DNA of 64,000 bases from positions 110,073 to 174,072 of the forward strand of contig NZ_QGTM01000005.1 in NCBI RefSeq assembly GCF_003182195.1, read 5' to 3'. The translations under genes were made by a program, and so were the position numbers. Shown here piece after piece: positions 12,940-21,999 of the stretch. This stretch comes from Halomonas sp. A11-A. Its GTDB lineage: Bacteria; Pseudomonadota; Gammaproteobacteria; Pseudomonadales; Halomonadaceae. The notes under the pieces were generated by a model that was given only the letters and a program-made list of their open reading frames with translations, had not been told where the DNA came from and searched no databases. Within the stretch, counting starts at the first letter, position 1, and each line of letters begins with the position of its first letter.

Positions 12940-14307
12940 ATGGCCATCCTCCATGATCAGGACACCATCGCCGCCCTTGCCACGCCCCCTGGCCGGGGAG
13001 GCGTCGGCATCATCCGCGTCTCGGGGCCGCTGTGCGCCGCGATCGCCGAGGCGGTAGTGGGCCGCTGCCCTGCACCACGCCGCGTCCACTACGGGCCCTT
13101 CCGGGGCGAATCGGCGGTGATCGACGAGGGTATCGCCCTCTACTTCGCCGGGCCCCACTCCTTCACCGGCGAGGACGTGCTGGAGCTCCAGGGCCATGGG
13201 GGACCGGTGATCATGGACCTGCTGCTCGAGCGCTGCGTAGCGCTCGGCGCTCGGCTGGCCCGCCCCGGGGAGTTCTCCGAGCGCGCCTTCCTCAACGACA
13301 AGCTCGACCTGGCCCAGGCCGAGGCGATCGCCGACCTGATCGACGCCAGCTCCCGGGCCGCCGCCGAGAATGCCCTGCGCTCCCTGCAGGGGGACTTCTC
13401 GCGCCGGGTCGAGGCGCTGGTGCAGCGGCTCATCGAGCTGCGCATCTACGTGGAGGCGGCCATCGATTTCCCCGAGGAGGAGATCGATTTCCTGGCCGAC
13501 GGCAAGGTGGCGGAGCGGCTCGACGGGGTGATGGCGGAGCTTTCGGCGGTGCGCGCCGCCGCCGGCCAGGGGGCGCTGATGCGCGAGGGCATGAACGTGG
13601 TGATCGCCGGGCGGCCCAACGCCGGCAAGTCGAGCCTGCTCAACGCCCTCACCGAGCAGGAGACCGCCATCGTCACCGATATCGCCGGCACCACCCGGGA
13701 TGTGCTCCGCGAGCACATCCACATCGATGGCATGCCGCTGCACATCATCGACACCGCCGGCCTGCGCGACACCCCGGACGCCGTGGAACAGATCGGCGTG
13801 GCACGGGCCTGGGCGGAGATCGAGAAGGCGGACCGGGTGCTGCTGCTGGTGGACGCCACCACTACCGACTCCCTCGATCCCATGGCGATCTGGCCCGAGT
13901 TCGTGGCCAGGCTGCCGGACCCGAGGCGGCTGACGCTGGTGCGCAACAAGATCGACACCACCCGGGACGCGCCCGGCATCGAGTTATCCACAGCCACCCC
14001 GGTGATCCGGCTCTCCGCCCGGACCGGTGCGGGTGTGGATAACCTGAAGAGTCATCTCAAGGCGGTGATGGGCTACAGCGGCACCACCGAGGGGCGCTTC
14101 TCGGCACGCCGGCGCCACCTGGATGCCCTGGACAGGGCGCGACAGGCCCTGGAGAACGGCGAGGCTCAGCTGGCCGGCTTCGGTGCCGGCGAACTGCTGG
14201 CCGAGGACCTGCGCGACGCCCAGCAGGCGCTGGGCGAGATCACCGGAGAGTTCAGCGCCGACGATCTTCTCGGCGAGATCTTCGGCAGCTTCTGTATCGG
14301 AAAATAG
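12940..14307 (+). CDS. mnmE: tRNA uridine-5-carboxymethylaminomethyl modification GTPase
   Basis: GTPase (455 residues) that with MnmG modifies the wobble uridine (position 34) of several tRNAs. An N-terminal folate-binding domain starts with [22 protein letters not shown]; the G domain shows G1 [10 protein letters not shown]3 DTAGL and G4 NKID; the C-terminus CIGK carries the conserved cysteine. The ribosome-binding site ACGAGGAG precedes the ATG. Two perfect DnaA boxes lie inside the gene (13984 and 14034). In Pseudomonas mnmG follows directly; here it is 14 kb away. Confidence 0.96.
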   Translation: MAILHDQDTIAALATPPGRGGVGIIRVSGPLCAAIAEAVVGRCPAPRRVHYGPFRGESAVIDEGIALYFAGPHSFTGEDVLELQGHGGPVIMDLLLERCVALGARLARPGEFSERAFLNDKLDLAQAEAIADLIDASSRAAAENALRSLQGDFSRRVEALVQRLIELRIYVEAAIDFPEEEIDFLADGKVAERLDGVMAELSAVRAAAGQGALMREGMNVVIAGRPNAGKSSLLNALTEQETAIVTDIAGTTRDVLREHIHIDGMPLHIIDTAGLRDTPDAVEQIGVARAWAEIEKADRVLLLVDATTTDSLDPMAIWPEFVARLPDPRRLTLVRNKIDTTRDAPGIELSTATPVIRLSARTGAGVDNLKSHLKAVMGYSGTTEGRFSARRRHLDALDRARQALENGEAQLAGFGAGELLAEDLRDAQQALGEITGEFSADDLLGEIFGSFCIGK

Positions 14308-14323
14308 CCGCGCCCTCCTTCCG

Positions 14324-15172
14324 CTACTCCTCCACCCACCAGCCGCTGCGATAGCTCCCCGGCGCGCCCAGGTAGGCCACCACGGGCGCCATCGCCGCGG
14401 CCAGGCGCTCGTCGAATCCCCAGGGCGGGTTGACCACCAGCATGCCGCTGCCATACATGCCGCGCTCCCCCTCGCTGGGGGCCTGCCGGATGAATTCGCC
14501 GTACCAGACCTTGCGCAGCCCCCCGTCGCGGAGTGCTTCCAGCAGCTCGCGATGGCGACCCGCCGGCAGCAGCGGATACCACACCAGCATCACCGCATGG
14601 CGCGCCTTGCGCATAGCCGTCAGCAGCGTCTTAGCTACCTCGAGATACTCCTCCTTGCGCTCGTAGCTGGGGTCGATCAGCACGCCGAGTCTCGGCGTCT
14701 TGACCGGCAGCCGCTGAAGCAGCCCCTTGAGGCCATCGCCATGGATCCGCTGGGCGGCCGCCGGGAAGGGCTGCTGGCTCAGGTGCTCGTGCTCACCGGG
14801 GTGCAGCTCGAAGAGCCACTGCTGGTCCTGGGCCCTCAGCCGATGGCCCATCCACCAGGGGGAACCGGGGTAGTGGGTCAGCCGCGAAGGGTCTGACTGG
14901 GCACTCGCCAGGGCCGCCAGCCAATCGCCCAGCAGCGGTTCGCTGGCCAGCGCCTGGCGGGCCTTCCAGAGCGGGATGACCCCATCCCGGTACTCCTGCA
15001 GCCGGGAGGTCTCGGCGGCATCGAGGGGATAGAGGCCGCGACCGGCATGGGTATCGATGTACGTAATCGAAGAATCTTTACGTAAAAGATGATCGATGAC
15101 CGCATGCAGGGTCAGGTGCTTGTGGACGTCGGCGAAATTGCCGGCGTGGTAGGCGTGCTGATAGGAAAGCAT
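14324..15172 (-). CDS. rlmJ: 23S rRNA (adenine(2030)-N6)-methyltransferase
   Basis: SAM-dependent methyltransferase (282 residues) for A2030 of 23S rRNA. MLSYQHAYHAGNFADVHKH is the family N-terminus, THAGRG is the SAM-binding loop, and a late NPPWGF matches the family. The catalytic DPPY motif of E. coli RlmJ reads DPSY here. Start chosen at ATG 15172, matching E. coli; a TTG at 15196 would add eight residues. Convergent with mnmE (16-base gap). Confidence 0.92.
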   Translation of the reverse strand: MLSYQHAYHAGNFADVHKHLTLHAVIDHLLRKDSSITYIDTHAGRGLYPLDAAETSRLQEYRDGVIPLWKARQALASEPLLGDWLAALASAQSDPSRLTHYPGSPWWMGHRLRAQDQQWLFELHPGEHEHLSQQPFPAAAQRIHGDGLKGLLQRLPVKTPRLGVLIDPSYERKEEYLEVAKTLLTAMRKARHAVMLVWYPLLPAGRHRELLEALRDGGLRKVWYGEFIRQAPSEGERGMYGSGMLVVNPPWGFDERLAAAMAPVVAYLGAPGSYRSGWWVEE

Positions 15173-15209
15173 GGATGGGGTTTGGCGACTCGGCAAGGAC
15201 GGGACAAGG

Positions 15210-15242
15210 AAAAGGGGCCTGCCGCTTCAGGCGGCAGGCCCC
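15210..15242 (-). terminator. Terminator of the OmpA-like lipoprotein gene
   Basis: Stem GGGGCCTGCCGC / GCGGCAGGCCCC with a short loop, followed on the minus strand by TTTTCC, about 30 bases downstream of the OmpA-like gene. Confidence 0.85.
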
Positions 15243-15271
15243 ACTGTGGCACTCGGCGGGCTCGCCTGGCC

Positions 15272-15949
15272 TTACTGGAACTGGCTCTCGATGGGTGACA
15301 GGGTGATCTCGACGCGACGGTTCTGGGCGCGCCCCTCCTCGGTGGCGTTGCTGGCCACGGGCTGGGTCTGACCATAGCCGGTCATGTAGAGGCGATTGCG
15401 CGAGACGCCCGCTTGGGCCAGGTAGTTGCCGACGGATTCGGCGCGACGCTCGGAGAGACGCTGGTTGTAGTCGGCGTTGCCGGTGCTGTCGGTGTGACCG
15501 GCGATGTTGACCCGGGTATCGGTGTACTGGGTCAGGATCGACGCCACGTCGTTGAGGGCGTTGCGAGCGCTCATGGTCAGTTCGCTGGAGTCGAAGCCGA
15601 AGGTCACGCTGCTCGGCATGTTGAGCACGATATCGTCGCCGCGACGATCGACCTCGATGCCAGTACCGCGGGTGCTCTGGCGCAGCTCCTCCTCCTGGCG
15701 ATCCATGTAGGCGCCGATGCCGGCACCGGCGGCGGCGCCCACGGCGGCACCGATCAGCGCGCGATCACGGCGGCTGGTGCTGCCGTCACCGCTCAGTGCG
15801 CCCGCGGCGGCCCCCACGGCGGCCCCGATGGCGGCACCCGTGCCGGTCTGGCTGCGCTGGGTCTGGCCGGAATAGGGGTCGGTCGTGGCGCAGCCCACCA
15901 GCAGGGCAGCGGCGGCAAGCGGGACAAAGAAGCGAGTGGGCTTGATCAT
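15272..15949 (-). CDS. OmpA-family outer-membrane lipoprotein (YiaD-like)
   Basis: Lipoprotein of 225 residues with a signal peptide ending in the lipobox LLVGC (lipidated Cys20). Two glycine-zipper segments follow (about residues 36-80, GAAVGAAAGA-type repeats), then a C-terminal OmpA peptidoglycan-binding domain with HTDSTGNADYNQRLSERRAESV and GYGQTQPVASN. It should sit in the outer membrane and hold it to peptidoglycan. Start ATG 15949 is chosen because it places the signal peptide at the N-terminus. Monocistronic with its own terminator. Confidence 0.9.
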   Translation of the reverse strand: MIKPTRFFVPLAAAALLVGCATTDPYSGQTQRSQTGTGAAIGAAVGAAAGALSGDGSTSRRDRALIGAAVGAAAGAGIGAYMDRQEEELRQSTRGTGIEVDRRGDDIVLNMPSSVTFGFDSSELTMSARNALNDVASILTQYTDTRVNIAGHTDSTGNADYNQRLSERRAESVGNYLAQAGVSRNRLYMTGYGQTQPVASNATEEGRAQNRRVEITLSPIESQFQ

Positions 15950-16045
15950 GAGGTCAGATCTCCATGCAATCATCAGTAGACCCGGTAGGCATCCCTGCCG
16001 GGCAGTTCAACGGTATCACGGGCTGCGATGAGGCCGGTGGATCGG

Positions 16046-17215
16046 TCACTCCATGCCGATCAGCGCCAGCAATTCATTCAAGAATAATAGACCCTGAGGC
16101 GATGCCTGCAGTCGATCGGCATCTTCCACGAGAAGTCCTTTTTTACGGGCGTGGGCCAGGCGCGCCTCGAGCACGGCCGACGGGCGGCCCGTGGCGGCTC
16201 GCCAGTGCGCCAGGGAGACCCCCTCCACCAGGCGCAGCGCATTCATGGCGAACTCCAGCGGCAGCTCCTCGTCGGCAATGGGGCTATGGCCGGCGATGAA
16301 TCCCCGGGGGTCGCGGGCGCGGCGCAGGTAGGCCTCCGGCTGGCGGGCCTTCCAGCGCCGCTCGATGACCAGGCCGGCGTCGCCATCGACGGCGCTCAGC
16401 TTGCCATAGGCGCCGGCGCCGATTCCCAGGTAGTCGCCGAAGCGCCAGTAGTTGAGGTTGTGTCGCGAGCGCCGCTGCGGGTGCGCGTAGGCCGAGATCT
16501 CGTAGCGCAGAAGGCCGGCCCGCTCCAGCCGTGCATGCCCCAGATCCTGGATATCCCAGAGCACCTCCTCCTCGGGGAGCCGCGGCGGCCGGGAGTGGAA
16601 CTCGGTGTTGGGCTCGAGGGTGAGCTGGTACCAGGAGAGGTGCTCGGGGGCGAGCGCCAGGGCCCGCTCCAGGTCGTCCAGCGCCAGCTCGGGGGTCTGG
16701 CCCGGGAGTCCGTGCATCAGGTCGAGGTTGAGGTTGTCGAAGCCCGCCTCGCGGGCCTCGAGCACCGCGGCCTCGGCGTCCCGGCCCGAGTGGATGCGAC
16801 CCAGCGCCTGCAGCTGGGCATCCTGGAAGCTCTGCACCCCCAGGGAGAGCCGGTTGATGCCCGCCTCGCGATAGCCCGCGAAGCGCCCGCGCTCCAGGGT
16901 GCCCGGGTTGGCCTCCAGGGTGATCTCGATGTCCCGGGCCATGGGCAGGCGCGCGGCGACTCCCTCCAGCAGCTGACGATAGAAGGAGGCCGACATCAGG
17001 CTCGGCGTGCCCCCGCCGATGAAGAGGCTGACCAGCTCCCGACCGGCGGCCAGCGGCAGGTCGGCATCGAGGTCGGCCAGCAGGGCCTCCAGGTACTCCC
17101 GCTCCGGCAGCGCCTGCTCGCGGCCGACGCCATGGGAGTTGAAGTCGCAGTAGGGGCACTTGCGCACGCACCAGGGCACATGCACATAGAGCGCAAGGGG
17201 CGGCAGGGCGATCAT
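16046..17215 (-). CDS. hemW: Heme chaperone HemW (radical SAM, coproporphyrinogen dehydrogenase-like)
   Basis: Radical SAM protein of 389 residues. The cluster motif CVRKCPYCDF (Cys16, Cys20, Cys23) has phenylalanine after the third-cysteine pair position, as in HemW; true HemN oxidases have a fourth cysteine there. GGGTPSLM, EANPGTL and LSLGVQSFQD are further family motifs. HemW is known to bind heme and deliver it to respiratory enzymes. The ATG of hemW overlaps the TGA of rdgB by four bases, so the two are co-translated. Confidence 0.93.
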   Translation of the reverse strand: MIALPPLALYVHVPWCVRKCPYCDFNSHGVGREQALPEREYLEALLADLDADLPLAAGRELVSLFIGGGTPSLMSASFYRQLLEGVAARLPMARDIEITLEANPGTLERGRFAGYREAGINRLSLGVQSFQDAQLQALGRIHSGRDAEAAVLEAREAGFDNLNLDLMHGLPGQTPELALDDLERALALAPEHLSWYQLTLEPNTEFHSRPPRLPEEEVLWDIQDLGHARLERAGLLRYEISAYAHPQRRSRHNLNYWRFGDYLGIGAGAYGKLSAVDGDAGLVIERRWKARQPEAYLRRARDPRGFIAGHSPIADEELPLEFAMNALRLVEGVSLAHWRAATGRPSAVLEARLAHARKKGLLVEDADRLQASPQGLLFLNELLALIGME

Positions 17216-17823
17216 CGCGCCCCTGGGCCTTGGCCCAGCGCCTCGACCAGCGCCTGAAGGGCGCGTCCACGATGGCTCAGGCGATTCTTTTCCGCCGACG
17301 ACAGCTCGGCCACGCTCATGCCCTGCTCGGGCAGCCAGAACAGCGGGTCGTAGCCGAAGCCACCCTCGCCGCGGGGATGGGCCAGGATCTCGCCCTCCCA
17401 GCTACGCTGAACGATCAGCGGCACCGGGTCCTCGGCGTGGCGCAGGTAGACCAGCACGCACCAATAGCGTCCGGTTCGCTGCCCCTCGGGCACCTCCGCC
17501 AGCCGCTCCAGCAGCCGGGCATTGTTGCGCTCATCGCTCTTCGGCTCACCGGCAAAGCGCGCCGAGTAGATCCCGGGCGCCCCGTTCAGCGCATCGACCT
17601 CCAGTCCCGAGTCATCGGCCAACGCCGGCAGGCCACTGACCCGGCTCGCCTCCCGCGCCTTGAGCAGGGCGTTCTCGACGAAGGTCAGGCCGGTCTCCTC
17701 CACCTCGGGGACATCGAAGTCGGCCTGGGGCCGCACATCGAATCCCAGCGGCGCCAGCAGCTGGTGGAACTCGCGCAGCTTTCCGGTGTTGCCGCTGGCA
17801 AGGATCAGGGGGGTCGAGGTCAT
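17212..17823 (-). CDS. rdgB: dITP/XTP pyrophosphatase (non-canonical purine NTPase)
   Basis: Ham1/RdgB family enzyme (203 residues) that hydrolyses dITP, ITP and XTP to monophosphates and so keeps damaged purines out of DNA. The nucleotide-binding SGNTGKLREF (10-19), ADDSGLEVDAL and GYDPLFW motifs are present and the length is normal. Upstream partner of hemW with a 4-base overlap, a pairing common in gammaproteobacteria. Confidence 0.95.
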   Translation of the reverse strand: MTSTPLILASGNTGKLREFHQLLAPLGFDVRPQADFDVPEVEETGLTFVENALLKAREASRVSGLPALADDSGLEVDALNGAPGIYSARFAGEPKSDERNNARLLERLAEVPEGQRTGRYWCVLVYLRHAEDPVPLIVQRSWEGEILAHPRGEGGFGYDPLFWLPEQGMSVAELSSAEKNRLSHRGRALQALVEALGQGPGAR

Positions 17824-17931
17824 GGTGAGATTCCTGACGATGGACGGCCTGCCATTCTAGGACGCCAGACGACAACAGCAAATGGCCGGCGCGGGGCATC
17901 CCCAAGGCCCCTGCTGAACGCCAGGGCTGCC

Positions 17932-19188
17932 TCAGCCCAGCTTCACGTGCTCCTCGATGAGGTCGACCAGCGTCTCGGCGGCGTTGTCCGCCGTGGTATC
18001 CAGGTGGACCAGGTGCAGGCGCTCCTCGTCACCGAAGGGCTCCCGTTCCGCCAGCTGATGGTCGAGCAGCGCCAGGCTGTCGGACACCTCGCCCCCCTGG
18101 CGGCGGGCACGCTTCTCGATACGCCGCCTGAGCGTGGCCTCATCCGCCTCGAAGCTGACCACCAGGCAGGGCAGGCCGCGAGCCTCGGCCTGCTGCCGCA
18201 GCAGGTCCCGCTGCCAGCGTTTCAGGCAGGTGGCATCCACGCAGGCCGGGATGCCGGCATCCAGCAGGGTGCCGGCACAGCTCGCCAGGTGGCGATAGGT
18301 ACGCTCGGTGGCGGCCTCACTGAAGATATCCACAGCCGGTGCGGCTGCCGACCCCTGTGGATAGGTAATCTCCTGGGGCAGGTCGTGGAGCCGCCGCCGC
18401 TCGGCATCCGAGCAGACCCGGATCGCCCCCAGACGGCTGACCAGTCCCTCGGTGAAGCGGCTCTTGCCGCTGCCCGAGACGCCCACGGCAATCACCAGCG
18501 GCGGGAAGCGGAACTCGGCGATGCGTTCCGCCCGGGCCAGGTAGCGCCGGCACTCGGCCATGCTCTCCGCCAGCCTCGCCGGATGCTCAGGGTCCTGGTC
18601 AGGCGCTGGGCGACGCTGCAGGGCGCGACGCGCACCGCTCAAGGCGTGGCAGGTGCCGAACAACGAGAGCAGCCGCGCCTGGGGATAGTCCCCCGACAGG
18701 CGCAGGTAGCGATCCAGCGCCTGGCGAGTGAGCGCAGACTCGCCGCGCGCCTCCAGCCCCACCAGCAACGCCGCCAGGTCGCTGGCGGGATCGGCCGGCA
18801 GGTCGGCGCCCGGCGCCGCTGGATCCCGGCCGATGGCATTGGCCAGCAGGGTCCGGCCCTCATGGCACAGGCGGCTGTCGGGATGGGCCAGTGCCCAGCT
18901 GGTCACCAGGCGGTCGCGGCGGGCCTCGAGCAGGGACCCGAGGCGCACCAGGTCCTGCTCCAGCCATTCACCCAGCTGATCGAGCCGCTGGCGCTCCTCC
19001 TCGTCCAGCAGGCCCGCGCGAATGGTGGCCAGCTCCCCCTGCGCCAGCTGCACCAGGGGCAGGACGGGGTCGCCATGCGGTGCGGCCGCCTCGGGCAGGC
19101 GATGGTAGGCCACCAGGGAATCCACCAGCGATTCCAGGCTCTCGTTGGCATCACAGGCCCGGTGGGGCACAGCGGCGGAGTGGGGCAT
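17932..19188 (-). CDS. P-loop kinase-like protein fused to a degenerate aminoglycoside-phosphotransferase-like domain
   Basis: Protein of 418 residues. The C-terminal half is a zeta-toxin/gluconate-kinase-like P-loop domain with Walker A GVSGSGKS at 236-243. The N-terminal half resembles the APH-like domain of the two-domain COG2187-type family: DLAALLVGLEARG and YLRLSGDYPQARLL match from recall. Its catalytic CHGD-type loop reads CHEG (108-111) and the downstream metal-binding aspartate segment is not seen, so this half is probably inactive. Start ATG 19188 has AGGAG seven bases upstream. The substrate is unknown. Downstream of hemL. Confidence 0.7.
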   Translation of the reverse strand: MPHSAAVPHRACDANESLESLVDSLVAYHRLPEAAAPHGDPVLPLVQLAQGELATIRAGLLDEEERQRLDQLGEWLEQDLVRLGSLLEARRDRLVTSWALAHPDSRLCHEGRTLLANAIGRDPAAPGADLPADPASDLAALLVGLEARGESALTRQALDRYLRLSGDYPQARLLSLFGTCHALSGARRALQRRPAPDQDPEHPARLAESMAECRRYLARAERIAEFRFPPLVIAVGVSGSGKSRFTEGLVSRLGAIRVCSDAERRRLHDLPQEITYPQGSAAAPAVDIFSEAATERTYRHLASCAGTLLDAGIPACVDATCLKRWQRDLLRQQAEARGLPCLVVSFEADEATLRRRIEKRARRQGGEVSDSLALLDHQLAEREPFGDEERLHLVHLDTTADNAAETLVDLIEEHVKLG

Positions 19189-19236
19189 CACGAGTCTCCT
19201 GATGGGTGGTGGCAGTCGGTTTGGTGAAACGTCGCT

Positions 19237-20526
19237 TCAGCCCTGCTGCATGGTCACGAAGGCCTTCTCGGCGGCATCCAGGGTGCGCTGGATATCCTCC
19301 GGCGTATGGGCGCTGGACATGAAGCCCGCCTCGTAGGCCGAGGGAGCCAGGTAGACGCCTTCGTCCAGCATGGCGGTGAAGAAGCGCCGGAAGGCGTCGG
19401 CATCGCAGGCGGTGGCCTGGGCGAAGTTGTCGACGCGACTCTGGCCGGTGAAGAAGAGACCGAACATGCCACCCGCATGCTGGGTGATCATCTCCACGCC
19501 GGCGGCGCTGGCACGCTCCTTCAGGCCATGGCAGAGGGTCTCCACCCGCTGGGCCAGGGCGTCGTGGAACCCGGGCTCGCGCAGCTTGGTGAGGAGGGCG
19601 ATGCCGGCGGACATCGCCAGCGGATTGCCGGAGAGGGTGCCCGCCTGATAGACGGGGCCGAGCGGCGAGATGTTGGACATGATCGTCGCGCTGCCGCCGA
19701 AGGCGCCCACCGGCATGCCGCCGCCGACGATCTTGCCGAGGCAGGTGAGATCCGGGCGGATGCCGTAATGCGCCTGGGCGCCGCCCAGCGCCACCCGGAA
19801 ACCGGTCATCACCTCGTCGAAGATCAGCACGCTGTCGTTGGCATCGCAGACCCTGCGCAGGCACTCCAGGAAGCCCGGCTGCGGGGGAATGCAGTTCATG
19901 TTGCCGGCCACCGGCTCGACGATGATGCAGGCGATCTGGTCACCGATCTCTTCGAAGCACTGCTCCACGGCGTCGATGTCGTTGTAGGAGAGCGTCACCG
20001 TGTGCTCGGCCAGGGAGGCCGGCACGCCGGGGGAGCTCGGCTCGCCGTGGGTCAGCGCCCCGGAGCCCGCCTTGACCAGCAGCGAATCGGAGTGGCCATG
20101 GTAGTTGCCCTCGAACTTGACGATCTTGTCACGGCCGGTGACTCCACGGGCCAGGCGGATCGCCGACATAGTGGCCTCGGTGCCGGAGTTGACCATGCGC
20201 ACCATCTCGATGGAGGGGATCATCTCGCAGATCAGGTCCGCCATGGTGGTCTCGATGGCCGTCGGGGTGCCGAAGGAGAGCCCGCGATCCAGGCGCTCCC
20301 GCACCGCCCCCAGCACGTCCGGGTCGGCATGGCCGGTGATCATCGGCCCCCAGGAGCCCACGTAGTCGACATAGCGCTTGCCCTCCACGTCGAAGAGGTA
20401 GGCGCCCTGGGCGCGCTCCATGAACACCGGCGGACGCTGCATGCCCTTGAAGGCGCGCACCGGCGAATTGACGCCGCCGGGGATGTGGCGGCAGGCCCGT
20501 TCGAAGAGCTCGGCGGATGTGGTCAT
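19237..20526 (-). CDS. hemL: Glutamate-1-semialdehyde 2,1-aminomutase
   Basis: PLP enzyme (429 residues) making 5-aminolevulinate from glutamate-1-semialdehyde, the last step of the C5 route into heme. [17 protein letters not shown], the PLP-lysine segment [16 protein letters not shown] and the C-terminal [13 protein letters not shown] are characteristic. It lies in a minus-strand run hemJ-thiD-hemL with hemW nearby, so several heme genes cluster here. A perfect DnaA box (20549-20557) sits 23 bases upstream of the start. Confidence 0.96.
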   Translation of the reverse strand: MTTSAELFERACRHIPGGVNSPVRAFKGMQRPPVFMERAQGAYLFDVEGKRYVDYVGSWGPMITGHADPDVLGAVRERLDRGLSFGTPTAIETTMADLICEMIPSIEMVRMVNSGTEATMSAIRLARGVTGRDKIVKFEGNYHGHSDSLLVKAGSGALTHGEPSSPGVPASLAEHTVTLSYNDIDAVEQCFEEIGDQIACIIVEPVAGNMNCIPPQPGFLECLRRVCDANDSVLIFDEVMTGFRVALGGAQAHYGIRPDLTCLGKIVGGGMPVGAFGGSATIMSNISPLGPVYQAGTLSGNPLAMSAGIALLTKLREPGFHDALAQRVETLCHGLKERASAAGVEMITQHAGGMFGLFFTGQSRVDNFAQATACDADAFRRFFTAMLDEGVYLAPSAYEAGFMSSAHTPEDIQRTLDAAEKAFVTMQQG

Positions 20527-20548
20527 AGCGTATCTCGTCCTCGAAAGC

Positions 20549-20557
20549 TGTGGATAA
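20549..20557 (-). promoter_or_regulatory. DnaA box upstream of hemL
   Basis: TGTGGATAA, the complement of the perfect DnaA box TTATCCACA, in the hemL 5' region, with a weaker CTGGATAA 12 bases further. It could be a DnaA regulatory site or chance; no function is proven. Confidence 0.5.
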
Positions 20558-20634
20558 TTCTCTGGATAACCTTTTCATGGCCACCCGACTGCCCCCATTC
20601 TCGGCGTTCAGGCAGGGGATGGCCAGCCCGTGGC

Positions 20635-21489
20635 TCACCCGGAGGCAGCCGGCTCGTCCACTCCCTTGACCGGCGTCACGGGCAGTCGCCATAGCCGGCG
20701 CGGCAACGACTGTCCCTCACCGGGCCGCCAGCCGTTGGCCAGCGCCTGCCAGGTGAAGGCCTGGGCCTGCTCGCAGGCGCCCACCAGCGACTCACCGGCG
20801 GCCAGCCGCGCCGCCAGGGCCGAGGCCAGGGTACAGCCGGAGCCGTGGTAGCGCCCTTCCAGGCGGGGCCAGCTCCATTGTCGACTCTGATCCGGCGTGT
20901 GCAGGGTATGCGCCACGCGATCACCCGGCGTGCCGGGCACCGGCGAGTCGGTGCCGGTGACCAGCACCGCCTGGCAGCCCAGGGTCATCAGCTCCACCGC
21001 CCGCTCGGTATCCTCGCCGGGCTGGGCGGAGAGCCGGGCCAGTTCGTCCCGGTTCGGGGTCAGGATATCCACCAGGGGCAGCAGCCGCTCGCGGAAGGCA
21101 TCCACCAGCTCGGCTGTGGACAACTCGCGGCCACCGCCGGCCTTGAGCACCGGATCAACCACCAGCGGCACGCCGGGGAAGCGCCGCACGATGTCGGTCA
21201 CCGCATCCAGACTGGCCAGGTCGGCCACCAGGCCCACCTTGATGGCGGCGACCTCGAAGTCATCCAGCGCCGCAGCGGCGGCGCGCATGATGTCGGGATC
21301 GGCGGGCACGACCCTCTGGACGTCACGGCAGTTCTGCACCGTCAGCGCGGTGGGAATGGTCAGCGCCCAGCCGCCGCAGGCGGCGATCGCCTCGGCGTCG
21401 GCGACCAGGCCGGCGCCCCCGGTGGGGTCATGGCCGGCCAGCACCAGCACCACCGGCAGATGGGGCGACAACGTCTCGGGGGTCGCCAT
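20635..21489 (-). CDS. thiD: Hydroxymethylpyrimidine/phosphomethylpyrimidine kinase
   Basis: Ribokinase-like enzyme (284 residues) phosphorylating HMP and HMP-P in thiamine synthesis. GHDPTGGAGLVAD is the substrate/phosphate motif near the N-terminus and HGSGCTLASALAA carries the anion hole and catalytic aspartate-region signature. The start ATG overlaps the hemJ stop (ATGA), so translation is coupled. In Pseudomonas thiE usually lies between thiD and hemL; here only a 108-base gap remains. Confidence 0.92.
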   Translation of the reverse strand: MATPETLSPHLPVVLVLAGHDPTGGAGLVADAEAIAACGGWALTIPTALTVQNCRDVQRVVPADPDIMRAAAAALDDFEVAAIKVGLVADLASLDAVTDIVRRFPGVPLVVDPVLKAGGGRELSTAELVDAFRERLLPLVDILTPNRDELARLSAQPGEDTERAVELMTLGCQAVLVTGTDSPVPGTPGDRVAHTLHTPDQSRQWSWPRLEGRYHGSGCTLASALAARLAAGESLVGACEQAQAFTWQALANGWRPGEGQSLPRRLWRLPVTPVKGVDEPAASG

Positions 21490-21920
21490 CAGAAGGGCTT
21501 GAGCACGGCGAGGAAGATGATGATCAGCAGGGCGATCACCGGTAGCTCGTTGAACCAGCGGAAGAAGACGTGGCTCTTCGTGCAGCGCCCGTCGCGCAGC
21601 TGCTTGAGGTAGATCAGGCAGACATGGTGGTAGGCCACCAGCAGCGCCACCAGCAGCAGCTTGGCATGCAGCCACCCCTGGCTGAGCCAGAAGGGCATCA
21701 GGTAGAGCATCCAGCCCCCAAACACCAGCACCGCGATCATCGAGGGGGTCATGATGCCCCGGTAGAGCTTGCGCTCCATGACCAGGAAGTGGTCGATCGC
21801 CTGCTGCTCGCCGCGATCCCGCGCCATGGCGTGGTAGACATAGAGGCGCGGCAGATAGAAGAGGGCGGCGAACCAGGTCACCATGGCGATCAGGTGCAGG
21901 GCCTTGATCCACAGATACAT
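21489..21920 (-). CDS. hemJ: Protoporphyrinogen IX oxidase HemJ
   Basis: Small membrane protein of 143 residues with four predicted helices. The N-terminus MYLWIKALHLIAMVTWFAALFYLPRL with its conserved histidine is the HemJ signature. HemJ oxidises protoporphyrinogen IX to protoporphyrin IX. Linked to thiD and hemL, which supports a role in heme supply. Confidence 0.9.
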   Translation of the reverse strand: MYLWIKALHLIAMVTWFAALFYLPRLYVYHAMARDRGEQQAIDHFLVMERKLYRGIMTPSMIAVLVFGGWMLYLMPFWLSQGWLHAKLLLVALLVAYHHVCLIYLKQLRDGRCTKSHVFFRWFNELPVIALLIIIFLAVLKPF

Positions 21921-21999
21921 GAAGACTCCTCATGGGAGAGTGGCGGGAAGGGCGCGAGCGCCAGGCAGGGCGCCACCAGGGGGAAGCCCCCCGGCAGGG

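Noticed and set aside
11632..13743. Long antisense open frame (703 codons) over yidC and mnmE
   Set aside because: Mirror of strongly supported genes in GC-rich DNA; low-complexity His/Gly/Gln-rich translation with no family features.
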